A stretch of 47,300 nucleotides of DNA from the NCBI GenBank assembly GCA_017629515.1, contig JAGBXB010000062.1, positions 1 to 47,300 of the forward strand, written 5' to 3'. Positions 32,630 through 41,239 of this stretch are shown piece by piece. Source of the stretch: Lentisphaeria bacterium. GTDB lineage: Bacteria > Verrucomicrobiota > Lentisphaeria > Victivallales > UBA1829. Both the position numbers and the translations under genes were made by a program. A model generated the notes under the pieces. That model was not told the DNA's origin and did no database searches. It worked only from the letters and a program-made list of their open reading frames with translations. Position 1 is the first letter of the stretch. Each line of letters begins with the position of its first letter.

Positions 32630-33461
32630 ATTTTCTTTCCGCCTTGTAGGAGGCAAAAAAGGGAAGAAGAACCTTTGCCAGAAGACTGTTACTGCCGAGA
32701 GTACCTTTTTTCTCTGTATCACTGCCGCCGAAAAGGTCAGTAAAAGAGCCGCCCGCCTCCCGTAAAATCAGTTCGCCTGCGGCATAATCATACTTCTGTA
32801 AATTCAGTTCCCAGTACGCATCCAGTTTTCCGCTTGCCACCCAGCATAAATCAATGGCGGCGGAACCGTAACGGCGTATATCCCGGACAAGGGGGGCAAT
32901 GGCATTGAAGTAAGGAAGATTATTGTCTTTCCATCCGGCCCGCAAACAGGCAAAACCCGTAGCCACAAGACTTTCAGAAAGTGTCGCATGATCTGTTACA
33001 TGGATCTTTTTCCCATTGCAGTATGCGCCCATATTTTCCACAGCATAATAGAGTTCATCAAATACCGGAGCATAAACCACACCGGCAAAAGGTTTCTCCT
33101 CAAAAAGCAAGGCTATGGAAATACTGTAATTGGGGGCGTTATGCACAAAGGAGGTGGTTCCGTCAATGGGGTCGATCACCCATTGGAAAGGACTTTTCCG
33201 GTCATCAAGCCCACTTTCCTCCCCCAGGATACTGTGCAATGGATACATTTGCTGAATACGGGAAACGATGAGTTTTTCCACTTCTTTATCTGCCGCTGTA
33301 ACCAGATCAAAGGCGGTCTCTTTCTGTTCCACCATATAGAGAGAGGGGTCATTTTTTACTTCCTGCGCCTTTTTTCCGGCATCCAGTGCCATCTGCTTCA
33401 TAAAAGATAGAAGCTGTTCTTCCTGTATCCCCATACGGCGGATCTTTTCCAAACGCTGCAT
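32628..33461 (-). CDS. Inositol-monophosphatase family protein
   Basis: 277-residue Mg-dependent phosphatase of the SuhB/IMPase family. Motif 1 is GEESG followed by DPIDGTTSF near 113-121 (metal-binding Asp residues), and the second motif is YDYAAGELILREAGG near 224, where the usual Trp is Tyr. Residues before 25 are a short extension. Substrates in this family range from inositol phosphates to PAP and fructose-1,6-bisphosphate, so specificity is not assigned. It lies eight bases downstream of the formyltransferase gene on the same strand, and the two are probably one operon. The ribosome-binding site before the ATG is AGGTGAAAA. Confidence 0.9.
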   Translation of the reverse strand: MQRLEKIRRMGIQEEQLLSFMKQMALDAGKKAQEVKNDPSLYMVEQKETAFDLVTAADKEVEKLIVSRIQQMYPLHSILGEESGLDDRKSPFQWVIDPIDGTTSFVHNAPNYSISIALLFEEKPFAGVVYAPVFDELYYAVENMGAYCNGKKIHVTDHATLSESLVATGFACLRAGWKDNNLPYFNAIAPLVRDIRRYGSAAIDLCWVASGKLDAYWELNLQKYDYAAGELILREAGGSFTDLFGGSDTEKKGTLGSNSLLAKVLLPFFASYKAERK

Positions 33462-33469
33462 TTTTCACC

Positions 33470-34372
33470 TCAAAATAATGGTGTACTGCCGGAAGAAGTA
33501 TATTCTACGGTTTTGACCTTCATAAAGGAGGATGCGGGATCTTTTCTGTAAAGAAGAGATCCATCTGTTTCATCCTCTGCAAAACATCCTGCGGCAAAAT
33601 CGTCCACAACAGGAGGATAAAGGATATGATCGCCTTTTTCTTTCAAATTTGCCTGATTTTTTTCGGCAAGGAAGAAAAGAAGATCTTTATGCAAGCCGTG
33701 GATATGGGGACCGGTTCTTTCCTCAAAGATTTTTTGCAGTTCTTCCACGCTGTACCCGTCATAGATGGTCGCTACTTTCCCGGAAACGCCCAGAATATGC
33801 CCGGAATCCATCCCGCCGCCGCTTCCGGAAAAAGGTTTTACAAGGATCACGCTGCTGCGGAGAAAGCCGCCGCCGTAAAGCATGGCAAGTTCCACTCCCA
33901 CACTGTGAAGACCGGCAAATTTCCTTACTCCATTTTCCTCTTGTGTCAGATCTGCGGGGTGCACATTGAGACAGGGGAAATCCTCCACAATATTGCAGAG
34001 AGGGACAAATCCTGCAAGAAGTCCGAAGTCGATATGGTAGGGTGAGATCTTTTCCCGGAGAAGATCTGTCCATTCCTCCCTGACCTGCCTTGCTTTTTCC
34101 GTTGCCAGAGTCACTTTTTCCAGACCTCTGGATCTGTAAAAATCAAGGATCCCGCATTCCACAAGGGGTAGATCATATTTTGAAGCGATCTCTCTTGCCC
34201 GGCTTGTTTTCGGCCGGTCTGTTACAAGAACAGCCGGCTCCCAGCTGGTATGGGATGCACTTTTATTCTGAAACACTTTTTCAAGAAGTTTTTCTGCATT
34301 TGTACCACTTCCACTTAAAAAAACAGCCCCTTTCGGCGTTTTTTTGCAATCTTTGAGAAAAACATTTGCCAT
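33470..34372 (-). CDS. Formyltransferase-family protein, long PurN-like
   Basis: 300-residue protein with a formyltetrahydrofolate-dependent transferase fold. The opening FLSGSGTNAEKLLE is the PurN phosphate-binding loop; LAGFVPLCN then LNVHPADLT gives the catalytic Asn and His; GLHSVGVELAMLYGG and GGGMDSGHILG correspond to the segment with the catalytic Asp. It is about 100 residues longer than typical PurN, with a C-terminal tail lacking a recognised domain, and the region between is divergent. It may make phosphoribosyl-formylglycinamide or another formylated product. The ATG at 34372 is preferred (second in-frame Met of a longer frame), but no convincing ribosome-binding site is seen. Confidence 0.72.
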   Translation of the reverse strand: MANVFLKDCKKTPKGAVFLSGSGTNAEKLLEKVFQNKSASHTSWEPAVLVTDRPKTSRAREIASKYDLPLVECGILDFYRSRGLEKVTLATEKARQVREEWTDLLREKISPYHIDFGLLAGFVPLCNIVEDFPCLNVHPADLTQEENGVRKFAGLHSVGVELAMLYGGGFLRSSVILVKPFSGSGGGMDSGHILGVSGKVATIYDGYSVEELQKIFEERTGPHIHGLHKDLLFFLAEKNQANLKEKGDHILYPPVVDDFAAGCFAEDETDGSLLYRKDPASSFMKVKTVEYTSSGSTPLF

Positions 34373-34388
34373 TATTACAACTTTCGAT

Positions 34389-34417
34389 TTGCTTTTCCGC
34401 ACTTTATGGCGTAAAAT
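34389..34417 (+). promoter_or_regulatory. Putative promoter for the Gld-like operon
   Basis: TTGCTT (34389-34394), 17-bp spacer, TAAAAT (34412-34417), about 46 bp before the start of the first gene of the operon. Confidence 0.45.
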
Positions 34418-34463
34418 ATATGGTGAGAAATTTTCAACACTTTAAAATATAGGACAAAAAATT

Positions 34464-35279
34464 ATGAAATCAAGTCTTTTTTCACTCTTTCTTACCCATC
34501 TCATCCTTTTTTCCTCTTTTTCCCTTTTCTCTCATCCATCCATTCCGGAAGATGAAGAGGCGAAAAAGAAATACTTTGAGTCTTTCAGAAATAAAAAGGA
34601 ATCGGAGATACCTTTCCTTGTCATTACCGCAAACTATCAGAGTTGTGCCATCCTTGCCGCCATTGCAAGACAGGAAAAAGGTATTCCCTGTATTCTTCTT
34701 CCCGCCGCAGGAGATAAAAAAGGCAAAATCTGGTTCATCCCTGCACGGAACAGCGGCATTATCGCCATTGCGGAAAAAGATCTGGGCAAATTCCTTTCTT
34801 TCCTTGCCCCCGGCAGGATCGTGATTCTGGGGGATGAATTGATCGTTCCGGAAAAATGCCGTCCCCTGCCCACCAGTGACCGCCCTGTTACAGCACTTCT
34901 TTCCAACTCCTGGCATTACAACGCCCTTGTTCTGGGCAATCTTTTTTCCATTGAAGACATGCAGGAAATGTATACTGAAGCCATGAAAAACAATATTACA
35001 GAACCTTTCAGTAAAGGTCTTTACGCTCCTCCCCCCAAAAAGGAGGAACCCAAAAAGAATGCCCCCGCCAATGAGGCAAAGAAACAGGATGTGAAAAAGG
35101 TGGAGCCCAAAAAGGATGCCCCCGCCAATGAAACAAAGAAGGAAGAAGTAAAGCAGAAAGAAAATATTCCGGAAAAAACTCCGGAAAAAACTCCGGAAAA
35201 GCCTGCTCCGGAAGCAGCAAAAGTGAAAACAGAAAAAGTGGAAACTTCTGCAGAAAAAACCGCCGCTGAAAAGAAATAA
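34464..35279 (+). CDS. Exported protein with charged Lys/Pro/Glu-repeat tail, unknown
   Basis: 271-residue protein with a signal peptide (about residues 1-24, cleavage near FSHP). Residues about 45-180 form a compact alpha/beta domain (IPFLVITANYQSCAILAAIA, then GRIVILGDELIVPEKCRPLP) not recognised. The last 85 residues are repetitive: PKKNAPANEAKK and PKKDAPANETKK, then PEKTPEKTPEKP, so a flexible charged linker like that of cell-wall-spanning proteins. It is the first gene of the operon with the Gld-like ABC exporter (gap 20 bp to the permease), so a role as its periplasmic or outer-surface partner is an inference. AT-rich leader. Confidence 0.65.
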   Translation: MKSSLFSLFLTHLILFSSFSLFSHPSIPEDEEAKKKYFESFRNKKESEIPFLVITANYQSCAILAAIARQEKGIPCILLPAAGDKKGKIWFIPARNSGIIAIAEKDLGKFLSFLAPGRIVILGDELIVPEKCRPLPTSDRPVTALLSNSWHYNALVLGNLFSIEDMQEMYTEAMKNNITEPFSKGLYAPPPKKEEPKKNAPANEAKKQDVKKVEPKKDAPANETKKEEVKQKENIPEKTPEKTPEKPAPEAAKVKTEKVETSAEKTAAEKK

Positions 35280-35299
35280 TACAACCAAGGAGGATATAA

Positions 35300-36295
35300 A
35301 TGCTTACCATCTACCGTCTGGCAAGAAATGCTTTTATTGAGTGCATAAGAGAACCTATCTACTTTCTGATGCTGATAAGTGCCATGGTCCTTATCGGTCT
35401 TTTCCCCACAGCAGCACTTTTTGTATTCCGTGAACAGTTGAAATTTGTGATCGACAGTGCCATGGCGACAACTCTGGTATTCTCCCTTATTGTTGTCGTG
35501 ATCTGTTCCGCCCATACGATCAGTATGGAAATGAAAAACGGTACAGTACTTCTTCTCATGTCCAAACCTGTAACAAGGGCAAGTTTCGTCCTTGCCAAAA
35601 TTCTGGGTGTTCTTTCCTCCGTTACCGTCTTTGTCCTGCTCTGCAATGCCGCAACTCTCATAAGCGTTCTTATTGCCAAAGATCAGTTCCGGCTGGAATA
35701 TACCCCGATGATCGTCTATTTTGCAGGCATAGCCGTTGCCACGATCTACGGTGGAGCGGTAAACTATTTCCAGCAGAAGGCATTCACCTCCAATGCCATT
35801 CTCGGACTCCTTGTCCTTATTCCCGTAATGGCAATCATCCTTTACGCTGTCCGCATGGGTTCTTTCCACTCTCCGGCAGAGATCGACCCGGAGGAATTTA
35901 TTGAAGCAAGACACCTTATTCCGGCTCTTCTTCTGCTTTTCCCTGCGGCATGGACAATGGGGGCGATCGCCACGGCTCTTGCCACAAGACTGGAACTGGT
36001 TTCCAATCTTACAGTCTGTTCCGTGATTTTTGTAGTGGGGCTTATGTCCAAATATCTGGTCAATGTCTGGATCGACCCCACCGACACTTTTACAGAAGTT
36101 ATTGCATTATTCATCCGGGCAGTTCTTCCCAACTGGCAGTATTTCTGGATGGCGGATGCTATTGCAAGCAGAGAAATCATTCCTGTCAGTTACCTTATGT
36201 GGTCTCTTTTATATGTAGTATTCTATATCGGATTCTGGACACTCTGGGCAATGGCATTTTTCAGCGAAAAGGAAATTGCAAAAGATTCCCGCTGA
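35300..36295 (+). CDS. ABC-2 type transporter permease
   Basis: 331-residue integral membrane protein with about six hydrophobic segments. The N-terminal NAFIECIREPIYFLMLISAMV and the later EMKNGTVLLLMSKPVTRASFVLAK in its parts (MEMKNGTVLLL, SKPVTRASFVLAK) are typical of ABC-2 permeases of the NosY/YhgE/copper-transport type. AAGGAGGATATAA precedes the ATG. The next genes are an ATPase, a second permease fused to a GldG-like domain, and a DUF4340 protein, so this would be one half of a heterodimeric membrane part. The transported substrate is unknown. Confidence 0.85.
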   Translation: MLTIYRLARNAFIECIREPIYFLMLISAMVLIGLFPTAALFVFREQLKFVIDSAMATTLVFSLIVVVICSAHTISMEMKNGTVLLLMSKPVTRASFVLAKILGVLSSVTVFVLLCNAATLISVLIAKDQFRLEYTPMIVYFAGIAVATIYGGAVNYFQQKAFTSNAILGLLVLIPVMAIILYAVRMGSFHSPAEIDPEEFIEARHLIPALLLLFPAAWTMGAIATALATRLELVSNLTVCSVIFVVGLMSKYLVNVWIDPTDTFTEVIALFIRAVLPNWQYFWMADAIASREIIPVSYLMWSLLYVVFYIGFWTLWAMAFFSEKEIAKDSR

Positions 36296-36343
36296 TAAAA
36301 TTTCCGGAATAATCAAAGAAGTTTCAGATTCAGGTGATATATC

Positions 36344-37321
36344 ATGTGTGTGATCCAGGCAGAACATCTTACAAAAAAATACGGCAGAAAAGTATGTGTC
36401 AACGATCTTTCCTTTGAGCTGGGGAAAAATTGTGTACTGGGTTTTATCGGCCCCAATGGTGCAGGCAAAACCACCACCATGCGTATGCTTTGCGGGATCA
36501 TGCCCCCCTCCTCCGGAAGAGCCTTTATCCGGGGAAAAGATGTAACGCGTTTTCCCGTGGAGGCAAAATCTCTTCTGGGGTATCTGCCGGAAAATGCCCC
36601 GTTGGCCGGAACGGTCACAGTAGAAGATTTTTTAAAGTACTGCGGAAATATGCGGGGATTGTCCGGCAAAGCATTGAAAACGGCTTTGGAAAGAAGTATT
36701 GAAGAGTGCGATTTAAGCAGTGTTTTGCAGGAGGAAGCCGAATCTCTTTCCAAAGGTTTCCGGCGCAGGGTCTGCCTTGCCCAGGCCATCATGCACCAGC
36801 CGGAAGCACTGGTACTGGATGAACCTACTGACGGACTTGACCCCAATCAGAAACGGGAGATCCGTGCACTGATACGGAAATTGAGTTCCAAAAGTGCGGT
36901 GATCGTTTCCACCCATATTCTGGAGGAAATCGATGCAGTTTGCGATAGAGTGCTCACCATCTGCAAAGGGGAAAAAGTTTTTGATGGAAGTGTGCAGGAA
37001 TTTAAAAGCATCATTCCGGAAAAGTGCAGAATGGAAATTACCGTGCGTTTACCGGAAAATGCAAAAAGAGAGGAAGCGGAAAAATGTTTCTTTGATGCGC
37101 CGCAATTGGGTCCTCTCCTGTCTCTGACAGATAAAAAGGCGCCTCTTCCGGAAAGGGAACTATATTTCTCCCTCACTTCCACCGGGGAAAACCCCCATCC
37201 GGAAAAAGAGTTCATTTCCTATTGTATGCAGAAAAATTATGAGATCCTTTCTGTAAGGACAAATACCCCCTCTCCGGATGAAGTATTTGCTTTCCTTGCA
37301 GGCGGAAAGGAGGAAAAATAA
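36344..37321 (+). CDS. ABC transporter ATPase, Gld-like
   Basis: 325-residue ABC ATPase. Walker A is GPNGAGKTTT near 35, the signature LSKGFRRRVCLAQAI near 139, Walker B ALVLDEPTDGLDP near 157, and the switch His in STHILEEID. This is the motif set of ABC-2 (multidrug/GldA) ATPases; the C-terminal 90 residues form the beta-sheet extension commonly seen in them. It lies 48 bp after the permease and ends 3 bp before the GldFG fusion gene, so it is part of the same transcription unit. GTGATATATC region gives a weak ribosome-binding site before the ATG. Confidence 0.9.
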   Translation: MCVIQAEHLTKKYGRKVCVNDLSFELGKNCVLGFIGPNGAGKTTTMRMLCGIMPPSSGRAFIRGKDVTRFPVEAKSLLGYLPENAPLAGTVTVEDFLKYCGNMRGLSGKALKTALERSIEECDLSSVLQEEAESLSKGFRRRVCLAQAIMHQPEALVLDEPTDGLDPNQKREIRALIRKLSSKSAVIVSTHILEEIDAVCDRVLTICKGEKVFDGSVQEFKSIIPEKCRMEITVRLPENAKREEAEKCFFDAPQLGPLLSLTDKKAPLPERELYFSLTSTGENPHPEKEFISYCMQKNYEILSVRTNTPSPDEVFAFLAGGKEEK

Positions 37322-37324
37322 AGT

Positions 37325-39982
37325 ATGAAAAGAAGTTTTCTCACAATAGGAACGATCTGGAAAAGAGAACTTTTTGCCGCATTATCTTCTCCGGCGGCAT
37401 GGGTATTTCTCCTGATCTTCCTTGTTCTCTCCTCCTTTCTCTCCTTTGTTGTCAGCGGGATCTTCTCCTACGGACAGGCGGATCTTGCACCCTTTTTCGG
37501 CTGGTTCCCTTTTCTTTTCCTCTTTCTTGTACCGGCTCTGGGGATGCCCTTATGGTCGGAAGAACGCAGGACGGGAGTTTTTGAACTTTCTCTTTCTTTC
37601 CCCGCACGGCTTCCGGAACTTGCCATCGGCAAATTCCTTGCAGTCTTTACTCTTCTTTTCTGCGCTCTGCTCCTGACCATTTCCGTTCCTGTCACCGCGC
37701 TCTTTCTGGGCAAACCCGATCCGGGAACGATCTTCTGCGGGTATCTGGGAGCATTATTGCTGGGTTCGGTCTATCTTGCCGCAAGTTCCTTTGCTTCCGC
37801 TCTTTCCAAAAGTCAGACGGCAGGTTTCCTCCTTTCCCTTGTGATCTGTGCGTTTTTCCTTGTCTCCGGACTTCCGGCAGTAACGGATGCCCTGCTCCCC
37901 TATGCGCCCAAATGGTTTATGAACACTCTCTCCTTCACCTCCTTTCTTCCCCACTACCAGACTTTCCAGCGGGGGATTTTGGATTCCGGCGATGTTCTCT
38001 ATATGGTGACAGGAACTTTCTTTTTCCTTTATTTATGTACCATCACATTGCAATTTGCTTCTTCCGGAACAGGCAATATTTTTGCGCCGGGAGCATTGAC
38101 GGAAGAATCCACAAAAAAGGCTTTGAAAGGATTTTTACTGCGTCTGTGTGCCGCTTTTTATGTATTCATCTGCCTGAACATCATTGGAACGACATGGGAA
38201 TATAAGATTGATTTAAGTTCCGATAAAGCCTACTCTCTTTCCAAAGATGCTTCCGCTTTTGCCTCCTCTCTGAAAAAGAAAGCCACTTTACGCCTTTACG
38301 CTTCCAAAAGCAATCCCCGTACCCCGCAGGCGGTAAAACGCTATGCGGAACGCATCCAATGGCTTTTGCAGGATCTTGTTGCCGCATCCAATGGCTTCCT
38401 TTCCCTGGAAATCCTCGATCCGCAGGCAAATTCCAATGATGAAGATGCGGCTGCGGCAGAGGGGATCGAACCGGTAAGACTCGCCTCCGGAGACAGGATC
38501 TATCTGGGGATATCCGTTTCCCACGCTGATAAAAATGCCGCCATCCCTTTCCTGGCAAGAGAACAGGAAAATCTGCTGGAATACAGTGTGGTAAGGGCGA
38601 TCCTGGATGTCACAAGGGAAAAGAAACTCAAAGTGGGCGTGATGAGTGCTTTCAATGTTCTGGGTACAAATATGAAAGAACTGGAAAAAGCCGTCGCCCT
38701 TGCAGGCAATAAAGTATTCAAACCGGAACCGCCCTGGTATGTATTTTCCGTTTTACAGAAGAGTTACGAACTTGTTCCCATCCCCCTGGACTCCTATTCC
38801 ATCCCCGGCGACCTTGCCGGTCTGATCGTACTGCACCCCTCCGGCATAAAACAGCACACAGTATATGCGCTGGATCAGTATCTTATGAAAGGCGGCAGAA
38901 TGGCAATATTCCTTGACCCCAGAAGTCTTTATGCCACCGCAAAATTAAGACAGGATTACTCCTTTGCGGAAAAAATCACTTCCGATCTTCCCCCGTTACT
39001 GAAAGCCTGGGGGGTGAAATATCACCCGGATATCATTGCCGCAGATATCCTCTACGCATACAGAAAAGTACAGATTGACCGGGCTGTGACCAATCCCGCC
39101 GTACTGCTTTTGCAGAAACAGGCTCTTTCCGCAAAAGAGACTGTTACTGCGCCGTTAGGTCTTCTGATGTTCTGTTTTGCCTCCCCTGTTTTCCCCTCGA
39201 AAGTCAAGGGGCTTACCCATGAGACTCTTGCTGCAACAAGTGAAAACGCACAAAGCATCAGTGCTTTCATTGCCGACCGGCCGGAAGTGATCTTACGCTC
39301 CTTTACTCCCGGCGGAAACAAACTGCCGCTTCTTTTGAAAATCACAGGCACTTTTCCCTCTGCATTTGCTTCCCCTCCCGCAGGAAACAATAAAAATCAC
39401 CTGAAAAACTCCATCGGCAATCCTCTTGTATTCCTTTGCGGAGACAGCGACATGCTTTTCAATGACGTATGCGTAAGACGCAGTGCCGATGCTTACGGCA
39501 GAACCCATTATGTACGGCAGAACGATAATACCGCTTTCCTGCAAGCTGCCGTGGAACAGCTTGTAAGTGAGGGTGACTGGCTCTCCCGCATCCGCAGCCG
39601 TCTGCCCATGACAAGACCTCTTACCAGATATAATGAGATGAAAGCCAAAGCGGAACTTGCCTATAAAGAACGCATCAAAGTACTGGAACAGGATCTGCGG
39701 GATGCCATGAGAAAAGTGGAAGTCATCCGGAAAGCAGCGGAACTGGCAGGAGGAGTACAGAAACTTTCCACCACCCAGAGACAGGATATCGCCTCCTACG
39801 ATTCCAAGATCGAACAGGCGAAACGGGAATTACAGGAAATCACCAGAAAATTACATGCAGATATGGCAAAAACCGATACCATGCTGCGTCTTATCAATCT
39901 TCTTTTCGTTCCCTCTATGGTATTGCTCCTTGCTCTTGTGTGGAGTTTTATCCGGTTTTCCAAAAAAAGAAGGAGAAAATAA
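37325..39982 (+). CDS. GldF-type permease fused to GldG-type domain
   Basis: 885-residue fusion. The first 230 residues are an ABC-2 permease with six hydrophobic segments (GTIWKRELFAALSSPAAWVF at the start). After a membrane helix near 280, residues about 300-820 resemble GldG/ABC_transp_aux: YSLSKDASAFASSLKKKATL, then RYAERIQWLLQDLVAASNGF, and a later GLIVLHPSGIKQHTVYALDQ followed by FLDPRS. A helical region (about 780-835) rich in Lys and Glu follows and one terminal membrane segment (LLFVPSMVLLLALVWSFI) with a basic tail. In Bacteroidetes, GldF and GldG are separate. The start follows the ATPase stop by three bases; the next gene starts immediately after its stop. Confidence 0.85.
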   Translation: MKRSFLTIGTIWKRELFAALSSPAAWVFLLIFLVLSSFLSFVVSGIFSYGQADLAPFFGWFPFLFLFLVPALGMPLWSEERRTGVFELSLSFPARLPELAIGKFLAVFTLLFCALLLTISVPVTALFLGKPDPGTIFCGYLGALLLGSVYLAASSFASALSKSQTAGFLLSLVICAFFLVSGLPAVTDALLPYAPKWFMNTLSFTSFLPHYQTFQRGILDSGDVLYMVTGTFFFLYLCTITLQFASSGTGNIFAPGALTEESTKKALKGFLLRLCAAFYVFICLNIIGTTWEYKIDLSSDKAYSLSKDASAFASSLKKKATLRLYASKSNPRTPQAVKRYAERIQWLLQDLVAASNGFLSLEILDPQANSNDEDAAAAEGIEPVRLASGDRIYLGISVSHADKNAAIPFLAREQENLLEYSVVRAILDVTREKKLKVGVMSAFNVLGTNMKELEKAVALAGNKVFKPEPPWYVFSVLQKSYELVPIPLDSYSIPGDLAGLIVLHPSGIKQHTVYALDQYLMKGGRMAIFLDPRSLYATAKLRQDYSFAEKITSDLPPLLKAWGVKYHPDIIAADILYAYRKVQIDRAVTNPAVLLLQKQALSAKETVTAPLGLLMFCFASPVFPSKVKGLTHETLAATSENAQSISAFIADRPEVILRSFTPGGNKLPLLLKITGTFPSAFASPPAGNNKNHLKNSIGNPLVFLCGDSDMLFNDVCVRRSADAYGRTHYVRQNDNTAFLQAAVEQLVSEGDWLSRIRSRLPMTRPLTRYNEMKAKAELAYKERIKVLEQDLRDAMRKVEVIRKAAELAGGVQKLSTTQRQDIASYDSKIEQAKRELQEITRKLHADMAKTDTMLRLINLLFVPSMVLLLALVWSFIRFSKKRRRK

Positions 39983-41227
39983 ATGGTTCGTTCTGTGGAA
40001 AACTCTTCCGGCATGGAAGAAACAAAAAGGCTCTCTGCTCAAAAAAGAAGAAAGATCCTTCTCTTTGCATTTTTTCTTCTGCTGGGCATATTCACTTTTT
40101 CCGCCCTGTATGTGAAACAGGGAAGCAGAAAGGAATTCTCCTTTGCAGGAAAAAAGGGGAGTATAAAAATATTTGAAGTTGTCAAGGTACAGAAAATAGA
40201 AATCTCCTGGAAAGAAAACAAAGTCAATCTTCTTATGGGAAAAGATGGATTCTGGCATCTTGCAGAGCGGGATATGGCTCTTGCCTCCGCTTCCAGAGTG
40301 GGGGATCTTCTGCACAACTTTGCCAATATCCGCATATTGAAACAACTCCACGACCCCTCCTGGGAAGTATTGAAAAAATTAAGTCTTGTGGAATATGAGG
40401 ATAAAAAGGACAAAAGCCAGCCGGGGGTCAAAGCCGTATTGAAAGACGCTTCCGGCAGAATCCTTTTCCAAATCCTTCTGGGCAGGGGGCATTACCCACC
40501 GGAAGCAAAGGATGGGGCAGGGACGGTAACAGCAAAGGGCAGATACATCCTTACAAACGGGAAAGTCTTTCTGGCGGCACAATTGTTTGAAAACTGCATT
40601 CCCCTTCCCCAGGTCTATATTGAACCGCTTGCCATCCGCAATATGAATATGGCGCAGTTTATATTATTGAGTTCCTTTACTGGAAAAAACAGTGATCCGG
40701 CAGTGGAGTATGCCCTTGTCCGTCAGAGGACCGATATACCTTTCCGGATGCTCCACCCCCTGAAAACCTCTCCGGATATGAAGAAACTTTCCGCCATATC
40801 CGATACTCTTTCCAGACAGCTTACCATAGACCTTCTTCCGGCCCTTTCCCCCACTTCCGTCAAACCGGAATATATGCTGACTGTCCAGCTTGCCGATGGA
40901 TTCAGTTACCGTCTGCAAATGGCAAAAAAAGATAAGGATGAACTTTTGCTCCCCACTGTCTCCTTTGATGCAAAAAAACTCCGGAAACAAACGGGGGAAG
41001 GCGAGAAACTTTTCCAGGCAAGAGTTTCCGGTGCAAGATTGCGCTTTGAATCGGAGAGCCGTTATTATAACGGCAAAGTCTTCCGTATGATCCCCGGAAC
41101 AATGAAAAAGTTATTGGATAAGCCTTTTCTTACGGGGAAAACTCCTTCTTTGAAAAAAGCCCCGGCAAAGGCTGGAAAACAGAAAAATACACAACGGCTT
41201 TCCCCGGTAAGGGAAAAAAGAAAATAA
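39983..41227 (+). CDS. DUF4340 domain-containing membrane-anchored protein
   Basis: 414-residue protein with one N-terminal membrane helix (about residues 28-48) and a large periplasmic part. Beta-rich DUF4340 repeats are visible, such as VVKVQKIEISWKENKVNLLM and FWHLAERDMALASASRVGDL followed by LLHNFANIRILKQL, and the later pattern YALVRQRTDIPFRMLHPL. In other genomes DUF4340 proteins follow GldG-type genes, exactly as here, so it is the expected accessory subunit. AAGGAG is 7 bases before the ATG, inside the GldFG coding end. The C-terminus is Lys-rich (KKAPAKAGKQKNT), like that of the first operon gene. Confidence 0.85.
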   Translation: MVRSVENSSGMEETKRLSAQKRRKILLFAFFLLLGIFTFSALYVKQGSRKEFSFAGKKGSIKIFEVVKVQKIEISWKENKVNLLMGKDGFWHLAERDMALASASRVGDLLHNFANIRILKQLHDPSWEVLKKLSLVEYEDKKDKSQPGVKAVLKDASGRILFQILLGRGHYPPEAKDGAGTVTAKGRYILTNGKVFLAAQLFENCIPLPQVYIEPLAIRNMNMAQFILLSSFTGKNSDPAVEYALVRQRTDIPFRMLHPLKTSPDMKKLSAISDTLSRQLTIDLLPALSPTSVKPEYMLTVQLADGFSYRLQMAKKDKDELLLPTVSFDAKKLRKQTGEGEKLFQARVSGARLRFESESRYYNGKVFRMIPGTMKKLLDKPFLTGKTPSLKKAPAKAGKQKNTQRLSPVREKRK

Positions 41228-41239
41228 AGAGGCTTTGAA

